Source of the DNA: an uncultured Clostridia bacterium
GTDB taxonomy: Bacteria; Bacillota; Clostridia; Christensenellales; Aristaeellaceae
Assembly (NCBI GenBank): GCA_934636425.1
Contig: CAKUAV010000024.1
Location: 1 to 24,829 of the forward strand
Direction of reading: 5' to 3'
Length of the DNA stretch: 24,829 nucleotides
In this document: positions 1 to 7,839 of the stretch, in pieces
How the letters are laid out: each line of letters starts with the position of its first letter
Numbering within the stretch: position 1 is the stretch's first letter
Notes under the pieces: generated by a model
What the model was told of the DNA's origin: nothing
The model's database searches: none
The model's input: only the letters and a program-made list of their open reading frames with translations
Translations under genes and position numbers: made by a program

Positions 1-1
1 G

Positions 2-40
2 CCCCAGGCTCCCGCGGGCGGCATGGGCGGCATGTATTAA
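2..40 (+). CDS. groEL: Chaperonin GroEL, C-terminal end only (partial)
   Basis: Only the last 12 codons are inside the window. They read PQAPAGGMGGMY followed by a TAA stop at 38-40. A flexible Gly-Gly-Met-rich tail is the hallmark of bacterial GroEL, the 60-kDa chaperonin that folds proteins in the GroES-capped cytoplasmic cage. A strong hairpin terminator starts 33 bases after the stop, as expected for the last gene of a groES-groEL operon. The call rests on the tail alone, since the apical and equatorial domains lie upstream of the window. Confidence 0.72.
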   Translation, partial: PQAPAGGMGGMY

Positions 41-72
41 TCGCTTAAAGCGCCAAACACAGATAACGAATC

Positions 73-103
73 CCCGTCGTCCCATCAAACGGACGGCGGG
101 TTT
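73..103 (+). terminator. Rho-independent terminator of the groEL-like gene
   Basis: A 10-bp stem (CCCGTCGTCC at 73-82, GGACGGCGGG at 91-100, one G-U pair) closes an 8-base loop and is followed by a short T-rich tract. It sits 33 bases after the chaperonin stop. The dispersed repeat copy A begins directly after it. Confidence 0.75.
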
Positions 104-294
104 GCTTGTCAAAAAGACTTTTCTTGACAAGCGGTGAACGGGGATGCAAGCTCCCCGCCCTCTCCAGTTTTCGCTCTGGAAATGGGATTTTTTGCTGCAA
201 AATGTCGTCCCCGCATCGTACGCGCTGCCGGGTACGTTTGAAAATTTGAGAGGATTCGACCCTTCCGAACTCGCCGAAGGGTTTTGACAGTCTG
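104..294 (+). repeat. Dispersed non-coding repeat, copy A
   Basis: This stretch matches 21458-21659 (same orientation) and 21246-21385 (inverted) over most of its length with small indels. The best-conserved blocks are the opening GCTTGTCAAAAAG, the TGAACGG...GCAAGCTCC block, the GGAAAT-GGATTTT block, the CATCGTACGCGCTG block and the GAGGATT...CGAAC block. The left end folds on itself: GCTTGTCAA at 104-112 pairs with TTGACAAGC at 124-132. No protein family is recognised on either strand, although one minus-strand frame is kept open and similar between copies. It could be a miniature mobile element, a structured RNA or a decayed gene fragment. Family membership is read directly from the sequence; its function is unknown. 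Confidence 0.75.
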
Positions 295-297
295 CCC

Positions 298-328
298 CGC
301 CGCCCCTCCATCGGACGGCGTTTTTTTT
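298..328 (+). terminator. Possible weak terminator after repeat copy A
   Basis: A 5-bp stem (CGCCG at 298-302, CGGCG at 316-320) is followed by eight T residues at 321-328. The stem is short, but the T-run is the longest in the window. It may stop read-through from the chaperonin operon or transcription of the repeat. Confidence 0.4.
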
Positions 329-791
329 GCGTCTTTCAAGCGCCGCACTCCCCTGAAAGGCGAAGAGAACGCGGCCTTCACGGAAAGGTGAGAGCGAGAA
401 GGCAATGCCGCGCAGGCGAAAAGAAATGCATCGCGCCTTCCCTGCCTGCTGCGCCTCTTCTTGCGGCAGTGCCATAAAATGCGGCGGCGCTCCAGACTTC
501 TGCTCCCCCGGATTTCCGTGATGAAGCGAAAATATACGCTGCGCTTTGCTGCCGCAAGGCATGAAGAAACATATAACCGCATCGGAGAGCGCGCAGTCGC
601 AGCCTGCCGCCTCATGCCCGCGGCAAATTCCGGCTGTCTTGCGCCGGCCATGGAATTTTTTCTGATGATTATATGCTCCGATTTGTTGTATTTTTTTCAG
701 CGCGCGGAACCCCTGCCCATTCCCGCGCGTCTTAGATGAATGATATTGTCCCATTCATGCGCATTTCTTTGAGTATTTTACGTCTGCGGTG
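329..791. other. Intergenic stretch with no convincing gene
   Basis: About 460 bases between repeat copy A and the next promoter. ORFs on either strand are rich in Arg and Ala, lack ribosome binding sites and show no recognisable domain. A T-run at about 690-697 has no GC-rich hairpin before it. I see no tRNA fold or riboswitch core. Confidence 0.5.
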
Positions 792-820
792 TTGAAATTG
801 CCGCGCAATGAGTGTATTAT
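792..820 (+). promoter_or_regulatory. Sigma-A-type promoter for the LTD-VTC-DUF4956 operon
   Basis: TTGAAA at 792-797 and TATTAT at 815-820 are separated by exactly 17 bases, about 50 bases before the first gene of the operon. No other promoter-like pair is seen before the next two genes, so one transcript probably covers all three. Confidence 0.65.
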
Positions 821-873
821 TAGATATGATACATTGATCGCGTCATTTTCCGCCTCAAGGAGGAGCATTGATC

Positions 874-2220
874 GTGCAGAACAGACCACAGCCGCGTCCC
901 GACGGCGCGCGTCGCCCGGCTCAGCCCGGCGCGCAGCCGACCCGGCCGGCTTACTATAACACGAACGCGCCGCAGCGCCCGTCCGCGCCCCGTCAGGGAG
1001 CGCAGCCGCATTACGCGCAGTCTCGACCCGCCGCGCAGCCGCCGCATCCGCGCGCGCCCTATCCCGCGGGCGCTCAGAACGGACAGCGCGCCGCTTCCCC
1101 CGCGGGTTCTCAGCGCCCCGCGCCCCATCCAAACGGCGCGCGCCCCGCTCAGCCCAGACCCGCGTCGCACGGGAACGGCATTACGCTCTACCGCCCGTCG
1201 CTGCTCAAGCCGATCGCGCTGCTGGCCGCCGCGCTGGCCGCAGGCATACTGCTTCAGTTTGTGCTGATGCCCTCCGGCTGGACGATGGCCGAAAAGCCGC
1301 GCGCGACGGAAGCCGTTGCCGAAATCGCGTCCTCCCGCGGCGTGCGCATCAACGAGGTCATGACCGCCAACAAGTCGGCCTGCTACGACGAGACCGGCGC
1401 GTGCCCGGACTGGATCGAGCTGTACAACGCCTCCTCCTCGCCCGTGGACATCACCGGCTGGGTGCTGACCGACAAGACCTCGCGCAGCATACGCTTCAAA
1501 TTCCCGCAGCACGTCATGCAGAGCGGCGAATATGCCATCGTGTTTGCCTCCGGCCTGCTCAAAAACGACGAGGGCGGCACATGGCACGCGCCCTTCAAGC
1601 TCAGCTCGGCGGGCGACACGCTGCTTCTGTTCGACGAGAGCGGCACGATCGTTCAGTCCATGAACATTCCCGCGCTGGACGAGGACTGCGTCTACGCTCT
1701 GGGCGAAAACGGAATGTGGTCGGCCACGCGCGAATACACGCCGCTGATGGAGAACACTTCCTATAACTACGCGCTGCTCACGACGACGCAGGTGGCGCAG
1801 GACAGCGACCTCATCATCACCGAGGTCATGGCCTCGAACGCCAGCTATCCCTCGCCGAACGGCGGACTGTACGACTGGATCGAGATCACCAACCGCGGAA
1901 GCGAGGCGATCAACCTCTCCGGCTACGGTCTGAGCGACAAGGCAACAAAGCCCTCGCGCTGGCGCTTCCCGGATGTGACGATACAGCCCGGCGAATACAT
2001 CGTGGTGTACGCCTCCGGCCTCGACAAGACGTTGGACGGCGAAATGCACGCCGATTTCCGCCTGGCCTCCGAGGGCGAGAGCGTGTATCTCTACAACGCG
2101 TCGCGTCAGGTGCTGGACACCGTGACTTACGACAACCTCAAGACCGATCAGTCCTATCAGCGCCAGGCCGACGGCACATGGACGGTCTCCACGTCGCCCA
2201 CGCCCGGAAAAGCGAATTGA
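874..2220 (+). CDS. Membrane-anchored protein with two lamin-tail domains and a Pro-rich N-terminus
   Basis: About 448 residues. Residues 1-105 are low-complexity and dominated by Pro, Ala, Arg and Gln. A single membrane segment follows near residues 112-138, so most of the C-terminal part should lie outside the cell. That part carries two lamin-tail (LTD) domains, at about 155-260 (INEVMTAN, DWIELYN, GEYAIVFASG) and 311-428 (ITEVMASN, DWIEITN, GEYIVVYASG). LTDs are Ig-like folds found on many bacterial surface proteins, often beside CotH kinase domains; no CotH domain is present here. Start choice: AAGGAGG at 857-863 is 10 bases from GTG at 874 and only 4 from TTG at 868, so I prefer GTG. 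It is first in an operon with the VTC and DUF4956 genes. The exact role is unknown, and surface display or adhesion is inference. Confidence 0.8.
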   Translation: MQNRPQPRPDGARRPAQPGAQPTRPAYYNTNAPQRPSAPRQGAQPHYAQSRPAAQPPHPRAPYPAGAQNGQRAASPAGSQRPAPHPNGARPAQPRPASHGNGITLYRPSLLKPIALLAAALAAGILLQFVLMPSGWTMAEKPRATEAVAEIASSRGVRINEVMTANKSACYDETGACPDWIELYNASSSPVDITGWVLTDKTSRSIRFKFPQHVMQSGEYAIVFASGLLKNDEGGTWHAPFKLSSAGDTLLLFDESGTIVQSMNIPALDEDCVYALGENGMWSATREYTPLMENTSYNYALLTTTQVAQDSDLIITEVMASNASYPSPNGGLYDWIEITNRGSEAINLSGYGLSDKATKPSRWRFPDVTIQPGEYIVVYASGLDKTLDGEMHADFRLASEGESVYLYNASRQVLDTVTYDNLKTDQSYQRQADGTWTVSTSPTPGKAN

Positions 2221-2231
2221 GGTGAAGGAAC

Positions 2232-2960
2232 TTGCAGAACCGATTTGCCGCCGGCGCGGCGGGACAGCCCGATCCACGCCACGAGCTGAAATACTTCATA
2301 AGCGACGCCGGCCACGCTCAGCTATCCACGCTGCTCTCCAGCGTGCTGCACGCCGACACGCACGGCCGGGCCAACAACGAATACTTCATCCGCTCGCTGT
2401 ATTTCGACGATATATACGACACAGCCTACCACACCAAGATGGACGGCATCGAGCAGCGCGACAAATACCGCATCCGCATCTACAACTGCTCCGACCGCGA
2501 GATCTTCCTCGAGCGCAAGCACAAGCAGGGCGAGTTCATCTCGAAATCCTCCGTGCGCATCACGCGCCGGCTCTGCGAGCAGCTCATGGACGGCAATCCG
2601 ACCGGCCTTGACCGCACGGACAACCCGCTATTGCGTGATGTGTTCCGCGAAATGCGATTGAAGCTGCTGCGCCCCGCCGTCATCGTGGACTATCACCGCG
2701 AGGCCTACACGCATCCGGCCGAGAACGTGCGCATCACGTTCGACAAGCGGCTGCACAGCGGACTGTTCAGCCACGATCTGTTCAATCCCGAGCTCAACGG
2801 CATATCGCCGCTCGAGCCGGGACAGATGATACTCGAGGTCAAGTACAACCGCTATCTGCCCGAGCACATCAAGGGCATACTCTCCACAGTGCCCGCCGCC
2901 TGCTGCGCCATATCGAAATACACGCTGTGCCGCTCGTTTGAGCCGATCAGCGAGGATTGA
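2232..2960 (+). CDS. VTC-domain protein (polyphosphate-polymerase-like)
   Basis: 242 residues, essentially one VTC domain. VTC4 of yeast polymerises ATP gamma-phosphate into polyphosphate inside a basic tunnel. The residues expected to line it are present: E18 and K20 (HELKYF), R80 and R82 (KYRIRIY), E94-R95-K96 and K98 (FLERKHK), K105, R109, K172 in a FDKRL segment, E202 and K204 (ILEVKYN), and K229. There is no SPX regulatory domain and no membrane segment, unlike yeast VTC proteins. The start is TTG at 2232: GAGGTGA at 2219-2225 is well spaced and overlaps the previous stop codon, so translation is probably coupled. The DUF4956 membrane gene follows closely. Family assignment is firm; polyphosphate synthesis by this protein is inferred from family. 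Confidence 0.85.
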   Translation: MQNRFAAGAAGQPDPRHELKYFISDAGHAQLSTLLSSVLHADTHGRANNEYFIRSLYFDDIYDTAYHTKMDGIEQRDKYRIRIYNCSDREIFLERKHKQGEFISKSSVRITRRLCEQLMDGNPTGLDRTDNPLLRDVFREMRLKLLRPAVIVDYHREAYTHPAENVRITFDKRLHSGLFSHDLFNPELNGISPLEPGQMILEVKYNRYLPEHIKGILSTVPAACCAISKYTLCRSFEPISED

Positions 2961-2991
2961 TTTGTTTCAAAACAAAGGAGGATTTGTCACC

Positions 2992-3681
2992 ATGCCCACT
3001 TTGCTCACCGCCACAGGCACGACCTACACCAAATCCACGCTGGCCGCACTCTTTGCCAACCAGACCATCTCCACCGGCTCCTGGCTGACCATCGTCTTTT
3101 CGCTCGCGCTGGCCTTCGCAACCGGCCTGTTCATCTACTGGATCTACCGCACCAACTACCGCGGCGTGATGTACAACAACAACTTCGGCCTGACGCTCGT
3201 GCTGATGACGCTCATCACCACGCCGGTCGTCATGTGTATCCGCGAGTCCATTCAGCTGTCCATGGGCATGGTCGGCGCGCTGTCGATCGTGCGCTTCCGC
3301 ACCGCCGTCAAGGATCCGCTGGACACCGCGTATATGTTCTGGGCGCTGACCATGGGCATACTGCTGGGCGCCGGTCAGTTCTTCTTCGCCGCGCTCACCG
3401 TCGTGGGCATCGGCGCGCTGATCATCGTCATGAACCGCCTCAAGTTCAAGCAGATCAACTCCTATCTGCTGGTCGTGCACTATGTGCCCGGTCTGGAGAG
3501 CCAGATCAACGCCGCGCTCAAGGGCGTGCGCGTGAGCCAGGTCAAGTCCAAGACCGTCTCCCGCAACGGCGCGGAGATGACCATCGAGCTGCGCGTCGAA
3601 AAGCAGGACGCTTTGGTCAACCGCCTGCTCGCCATCGAGGGCGTTCAGGACGCGACGCTGGTGGCCTATCAGCCCGAATAA
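2992..3681 (+). CDS. DUF4956 family polytopic membrane protein
   Basis: 229 residues. Hydrophobic segments lie near residues 31-51, 66-83, 113-128 and 130-148, followed by a soluble C-terminal domain of about 80 residues. Between helices 2 and 3 is the family's strongly conserved stretch containing GALSIVRFRTAVKDP and DTAYMFWA. The start is ATG at 2992, preceded by AAAGGAGG at 2974-2981; the reading frame stays open upstream into the VTC gene, but that part is not supported. DUF4956 genes are regularly found beside VTC-domain genes in Clostridia. A role as membrane partner or channel for a VTC product is plausible but inferred. A good terminator follows. Confidence 0.82.
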   Translation: MPTLLTATGTTYTKSTLAALFANQTISTGSWLTIVFSLALAFATGLFIYWIYRTNYRGVMYNNNFGLTLVLMTLITTPVVMCIRESIQLSMGMVGALSIVRFRTAVKDPLDTAYMFWALTMGILLGAGQFFFAALTVVGIGALIIVMNRLKFKQINSYLLVVHYVPGLESQINAALKGVRVSQVKSKTVSRNGAEMTIELRVEKQDALVNRLLAIEGVQDATLVAYQPE

Positions 3682-3706
3682 GTGCATATTTGCATATTAT
3701 TGAAAG

Positions 3707-3734
3707 AACGCTCGCCGCGCGCGGGCGTTTTTTT
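3707..3734 (+). terminator. Rho-independent terminator of the LTD-VTC-DUF4956 operon
   Basis: A 9-bp stem (AACGCTCGC at 3707-3715, GCGGGCGTT at 3721-3729, one G-U pair) with a 5-base loop and seven T residues at 3728-3734, 26 bases after the stop codon. Confidence 0.85.
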
Positions 3735-3934
3735 ATAAGCGGCCTGCGCGCGCTTAACAAACGCCGAAAAGCTCCGATTGAACGGCGCAGCCTCGAAGCG
3801 CTCCTTGGGCAATCGACGCGGGGAGAGCGGAAGGACACCGCGCCCGACCGCAAACCCTGTAAACGGCAAAAATGCGCGCATACACCCCGTTCAAGCGCAA
3901 TTCGTCCCTGCCAGACGACAATTCGTCCCGGAAA

Positions 3935-3965
3935 TCAACACAAAATCCGCCGCGCGCGCTATAAT
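3935..3965 (+). promoter_or_regulatory. Probable promoter of the ABC exporter operon
   Basis: TATAAT at 3960-3965 is a perfect -10 element. The best -35 candidate, TCAACA at 3935-3940, is weak and 19 bases away. It lies about 60 bases before the exporter start codon, in the only gap between the upstream terminator and the gene. Confidence 0.45.
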
Positions 3966-3990
3966 CACCTCAGAAACTGAGAAACGATGT

Positions 3991-4006
3991 CGCCGGTTTT
4001 CCGGCG
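3991..4006 (+). promoter_or_regulatory. Leader hairpin next to the exporter ribosome binding site
   Basis: CGCCGG at 3991-3996 and CCGGCG at 4001-4006 pair perfectly around a TTTT loop. The stem abuts the purine-rich GGGAAAGG stretch that serves the start codon at 4025. It could lower or tune translation of the exporter. No effector-binding RNA fold is recognised. Confidence 0.3.
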
Positions 4007-4024
4007 GGAAAGGCGGTTTTCTTC

Positions 4025-5860
4025 ATGAGCGAAACGACGACGAAATCAAAGCCGCGCTACGGCGCTGTCAGCTGCACGCTCTTCATGCTCCGGCACGCCT
4101 GGATGCACTGCCGCATTGTGCTGTGGCTGCTCGCCGCGCTGATCGCGCTCTCCGTGGGCGACAGTCTGCTGCGGCTCTTCGCCGCGCCGGTGATTCTCGA
4201 TCAGGTGCAGTCTGCGGCGGCGCTTTCCGTGCTCTCGCGCACAATCCTTCTGTTCACGCTGGGGCTGATGCTGGCCGCAGCGCTCAGCGCGTATTGCAGG
4301 AACCTCGGCTTTTTCGGCCGCATTGAGCTGCGCACCGAGCTGATCCGCCAGGTCACACACAAGCAGCTCACCACATCATGGCCGAATCTGGGTGACGACG
4401 CGTTCAAGAAGCTGTGCGCCGGCGCGTCGAACGCCACAAACGCCAATTCCAAGGCGACAGAGGCCATCTGGGACACGCTGTTCGACCTGACGCGCAGCGC
4501 GATCGGCTTTGTGATCTATCTGCTGCTGCTCTCGAGCGTCAACCCGCTGATCATCGCCGCGACCATCGTCACCTCCGCCGCGAGCTTCTGCTTCAGTCTG
4601 AACGCCGCGCGCTATCGCGCCTCCATGCGCGACGAAAAGACCGGCCAGTGGAACTGCATCGGCTACATCAATTACAGAGCCAGCAGACGCGAGTTTGCCA
4701 AGGACGTGCGGCTCTTCGGCATGGCGGGCTGGCTGGGCAGCGTGTATGACAGCGCCGCGAACGCCATCGCCGCCTTCGAAGGGCGCGCTCAGAAGCGCGA
4801 GCTGATCTTCGCGCTGTTAAACGCGCTGCTCGCTTTCCTGCGCGGCGGCGTGATCTACGCCTATCTGATCGCCGCGACGCTGCGCGCACCGCTCACCGCG
4901 AGCGAGTTTCTGCTGCTGTTTTCGGCGGCGGGCGGCTTCTCCACATGGATCATGACCATACTCCAGTCGGCCTCGACGCTCTATAAGCAGTGTCAGGACG
5001 TCTCCACAGTGCGCGAGGCGATCGAATTCCCCGAGCCGTTCACATTCGAGGGCGGCGAAGCGCTCACGCCCGATCCGGACGGCCGGTACGAATTGCGGCT
5101 GGAGGACGTGTCCTTCCGCTATCCCGGCGCCGAAAAGGACACGCTCACCCACATCTCCCTCACGCTGCATCTCGGCGAAAAGCTGGCCGTCGTCGGCCTG
5201 AACGGCGCGGGCAAGACCACGCTCATACGCCTGATGTGCGGCTTTGTCGACCCGACCGAGGGGCGCGTGCTGCTCAACGGCAAGGACATACGCGCCTATA
5301 ACCGCCGCGATTACTACCGGCTCTTCGGCGCGGTGTTTCAGGACTTCTCCATGCTGGCCGCCAGCGTCGCCGCAAACGTCGCGCAGAGAGTCGATGCGAT
5401 CGACATGGAGCGCGTGAAGCGCTGCGTCGCGCTGGCCGGACTGACCGAGAAGATCGAATCGCTGCCCCAGAGCTATGACACGCTGCTGGGCCGCGAGGTC
5501 TACGAGGACGCGCCCGAGCTGTCCGGCGGCGAGCTTCAAAGGCTGATGCTCTCGCGCGCGCTGTACAAAAACGCGCCGATCATACTGCTCGACGAGCCGA
5601 CCGCCGCGCTCGATCCGCTGGCCGAAAGCGATATGTACAGCCGCTATAACGAGCTGACGCAGGGGCGCAGCGCTGTGTATATCTCGCACAGGCTGGCCTC
5701 GACGCGCTTCTGCGACCGCATACTGCTCATAGACGGCGGCGCACTCGCCGAGGAGGGCACGCACGATCAGCTCATGGCCGCGGGCGGACAGTACGCCCGC
5801 CTGTACGAAATTCAGAGCCGCTATTACGGAAAGGAGAATATCCGCCATGAAGAAGCATGA
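4025..5860 (+). CDS. ABC exporter half-transporter (membrane domain plus ATPase), subunit 1
   Basis: 611 residues. An N-terminal six-helix exporter domain (about 25-330) is fused to an ATP-binding domain (about 355-590). Visible motifs are an A-loop Tyr in SFRYPGAE, Walker A GLNGAGKTT near 391, Q-loop VFQDFSML, signature LSGGELQ near 499, Walker B IILLDEPT near 519 and H-loop ISHRLAS near 553. None is degenerate. The stop overlaps the start of the second half-transporter by 14 bases, so the two should form a heterodimer. Such exporters move peptides, lipids or drugs outward. No peptidase C39 domain or precursor peptide gene is seen, so the substrate is unknown. A two-component pair lies convergently just downstream. 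Confidence 0.88.
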   Translation: MSETTTKSKPRYGAVSCTLFMLRHAWMHCRIVLWLLAALIALSVGDSLLRLFAAPVILDQVQSAAALSVLSRTILLFTLGLMLAAALSAYCRNLGFFGRIELRTELIRQVTHKQLTTSWPNLGDDAFKKLCAGASNATNANSKATEAIWDTLFDLTRSAIGFVIYLLLLSSVNPLIIAATIVTSAASFCFSLNAARYRASMRDEKTGQWNCIGYINYRASRREFAKDVRLFGMAGWLGSVYDSAANAIAAFEGRAQKRELIFALLNALLAFLRGGVIYAYLIAATLRAPLTASEFLLLFSAAGGFSTWIMTILQSASTLYKQCQDVSTVREAIEFPEPFTFEGGEALTPDPDGRYELRLEDVSFRYPGAEKDTLTHISLTLHLGEKLAVVGLNGAGKTTLIRLMCGFVDPTEGRVLLNGKDIRAYNRRDYYRLFGAVFQDFSMLAASVAANVAQRVDAIDMERVKRCVALAGLTEKIESLPQSYDTLLGREVYEDAPELSGGELQRLMLSRALYKNAPIILLDEPTAALDPLAESDMYSRYNELTQGRSAVYISHRLASTRFCDRILLIDGGALAEEGTHDQLMAAGGQYARLYEIQSRYYGKENIRHEEA

Positions 5861-7784
5861 CGAACGGTATGTGCCGCTGCGCGAGGCGTTTTCCAGCAAT
5901 CTGCGCGCCATAAAGCTCTGGAGGAAGCTCGTCCCCGGCCTGTTTGCCAGCATGCTCTGCTACAAGGCTTTGCAGGCGGTCGCCCCCTACGCCACGGTGT
6001 ATTTCGCCGCGCGGCTCTTGGACGAGCTGGCCGGCAGGCGCGACGCGGCTATCCTCATGCGCTGGGTGCTGATCACGCTGTGTACGGAAGCGGTTCTCGC
6101 CGTACTGACGGCCTTTACAAAGCGCTGGTACAATATGCGCATCAGCGAAAGCGCGCTCTATACACGGTACTACAGGCTCTTCGTCGACAAGCGGCTGAGC
6201 ATGGATTTCGGCGACGCGGACGGAAGCCGTGCGCAGAATCTCGATTCTCAGATCAACCAGAACGCCAACTGGGGCATGTGGGGACTGATGCACACCGTCT
6301 ACGATGTGGAAGCGCTGGCCTCCGGCCTGTTCCAGCTGCTCGGCGCGGCGGCGCTGTGCTTCTCGCTGTTCACGCTGCCCGTGCCCGAGGGAAGCGCGCT
6401 TAGCTGGGTCAATCATCCGCTGTTCCTCGCGGGCGCTGTGGCCGTCATACTCTCCTCCGCGTTCATCGCGCCCATGCTCTCGAGCGCGGCGCAATCGATC
6501 TGGGCGAGCTTTTCAAAGGTAGGCACCTTCAGCAACAGAATCTTCGGCTTCTGCTTCCACTTTGGCACGGAGCCGAAGCGCGCCTCGGACGCGCGCATCT
6601 ACCGGCAGGACGTCTATTGCGGCGGCGCCTATCGCGAGGATACGGCCTTTTCAACGCACGGCGTCATGTTCAATCTTGCAAAGAAGGGGCGCTATGCCCT
6701 GTTTGAGACGCTCTCCGGCGCGGCTTCTCAGCTGCCGACCGGTCTGGTGTATCTCTTCGTGTGCTTAAAGGCGCTGGGCGGCGCGTTCGGCGTGGGCGCG
6801 GTGACGCAGTATGTCGCATCGATCACGGCGTTCTCCGCCGGCCTTTCCGATGCGGTCAAGGCGCTGGGCTCCTGCCGCAACAACGCCTTCTTCCTGCGCG
6901 ATACGTTCGCCTTCCTCGATATTCCCAACGCCATGTATCAGGGCAGTCTGACCGTCGAAAAGCGCAGCGACCGCAAATACGACGTCGAGTTCCGCGACGT
7001 TTCGTTCAAATATCCCGGCAGCGACGCATGGGCGCTGCGGCACGTCAATATGCGCTTTCAGGTGGGCGAGCGGCTGGCCGTCGTGGGAAGAAACGGCAGC
7101 GGCAAGACGACATTCATAAAGCTGCTCTGCCGCCTGTACGACCCGACCGAGGGCGTGATTCTCCTAAACGGCATCGACATCCGCAAATACAACTACCGCG
7201 AGTATATGTCGGTGTTCTCCGTGGTGTTTCAGGATTACAGGCTGTTCGGCCTGCCGCTGGGGCAGAATGTGGCCGCGGGCGTGGACTACGACGCGGAGCG
7301 CGTCAAAAAGTGCCTGAACGAAGCGGGCTTCGGAGAGCGGCTCAAGTCATTTGATCGCGGGCTGGACACGCCGCTCTACCGCATCCCCTGCAAGGATGGC
7401 GTGGATGTGTCCGGCGGCGAGGCGCAGAAGATCGCCATCGCCCGCGCGCTCTACAAGGACGCGCCCTTCATCATACTCGACGAGCCGACCGCCGCGCTCG
7501 ACCCCGTCGCCGAATACGAAATCTACTCGAAATTCGACGAGATCGTCGGCGACAAGACCGCCATATACATCAGCCACCGCCTCTCCTCCTGCCGCTTCTG
7601 CGACGAAATCGCCGTGTTCCACCAGGGCGATGTGGTGCAGAAGGACACGCACGATCATCTGCTGGCCGACGAAAGCGGCCTGTACGCGCAGCTGTGGAAC
7701 GCGCAGGCACAGTATTACGCCGAGACCGCCGACGCGCAGGCCGAGGCGCAAAAAGTCGGCCTTGCCCCTGAAGCAGCCGTATAG
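5847..7784 (+). CDS. ABC exporter half-transporter (membrane domain plus ATPase), subunit 2
   Basis: 645 residues with the same layout as its partner: hydrophobic helices between about residues 28 and 330, then an ATP-binding domain. Motifs are SFKYPGSD (A-loop), VVGRNGSGKTT (Walker A, near 412), VFQDYRLF (Q-loop), VSGGEAQ (signature, near 520), FIILDEPTAALD (Walker B and D-loop, near 541) and ISHRLSS (H-loop, near 574). The start ATG lies inside the end of the previous gene with AAAGGAG nine bases upstream, a sign of translational coupling. Many heterodimeric exporters carry one degenerate ATP site; in this pair both nucleotide sites look canonical. The last 25 or so residues are a polar Ala/Glu-rich tail. 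A shared hairpin terminator follows the stop. Confidence 0.88.
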   Translation: MKKHDERYVPLREAFSSNLRAIKLWRKLVPGLFASMLCYKALQAVAPYATVYFAARLLDELAGRRDAAILMRWVLITLCTEAVLAVLTAFTKRWYNMRISESALYTRYYRLFVDKRLSMDFGDADGSRAQNLDSQINQNANWGMWGLMHTVYDVEALASGLFQLLGAAALCFSLFTLPVPEGSALSWVNHPLFLAGAVAVILSSAFIAPMLSSAAQSIWASFSKVGTFSNRIFGFCFHFGTEPKRASDARIYRQDVYCGGAYREDTAFSTHGVMFNLAKKGRYALFETLSGAASQLPTGLVYLFVCLKALGGAFGVGAVTQYVASITAFSAGLSDAVKALGSCRNNAFFLRDTFAFLDIPNAMYQGSLTVEKRSDRKYDVEFRDVSFKYPGSDAWALRHVNMRFQVGERLAVVGRNGSGKTTFIKLLCRLYDPTEGVILLNGIDIRKYNYREYMSVFSVVFQDYRLFGLPLGQNVAAGVDYDAERVKKCLNEAGFGERLKSFDRGLDTPLYRIPCKDGVDVSGGEAQKIAIARALYKDAPFIILDEPTAALDPVAEYEIYSKFDEIVGDKTAIYISHRLSSCRFCDEIAVFHQGDVVQKDTHDHLLADESGLYAQLWNAQAQYYAETADAQAEAQKVGLAPEAAV

Positions 7785-7797
7785 CCGCACAGACAAA

Positions 7798-7839
7798 AGC
7801 GCCGCTCCGATCACATTTTTCATCGATCGGAGCGGCGCT
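7798..7839. terminator. Bidirectional terminator between exporter and two-component genes
   Basis: A perfect 15-bp stem (AGCGCCGCTCCGATC at 7798-7812, its complement at 7825-7839) with a 12-base loop lies between two convergent genes. On the minus strand the stem runs into TTTTG; on the plus strand it is followed by CGCTTTGTC. It probably ends transcripts from both sides. Confidence 0.85.

Noticed and set aside
109..651. 180-codon minus-strand ORF over repeat copy A
   Set aside because: No start signal and no domain; only the part inside the repeat is similar between copies, so it is not called as a gene.
795..810. AAATTGCCGCGCAA shared with about 18636-18649
   Set aside because: A 14-base match is about what chance gives in a 25-kb window, and the surroundings do not align.
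820..2277. Long minus-strand ORF (485 codons) opposite the LTD gene
   Set aside because: Shadow of a GC-rich gene on the plus strand; no domain and no RBS, while the plus strand has clear LTD domains, a promoter and an SD.
2938..2991. Upstream extension of the DUF4956 gene
   Set aside because: It overlaps the end of the VTC gene and lacks an RBS; AAAGGAGG precedes the ATG at 2992.
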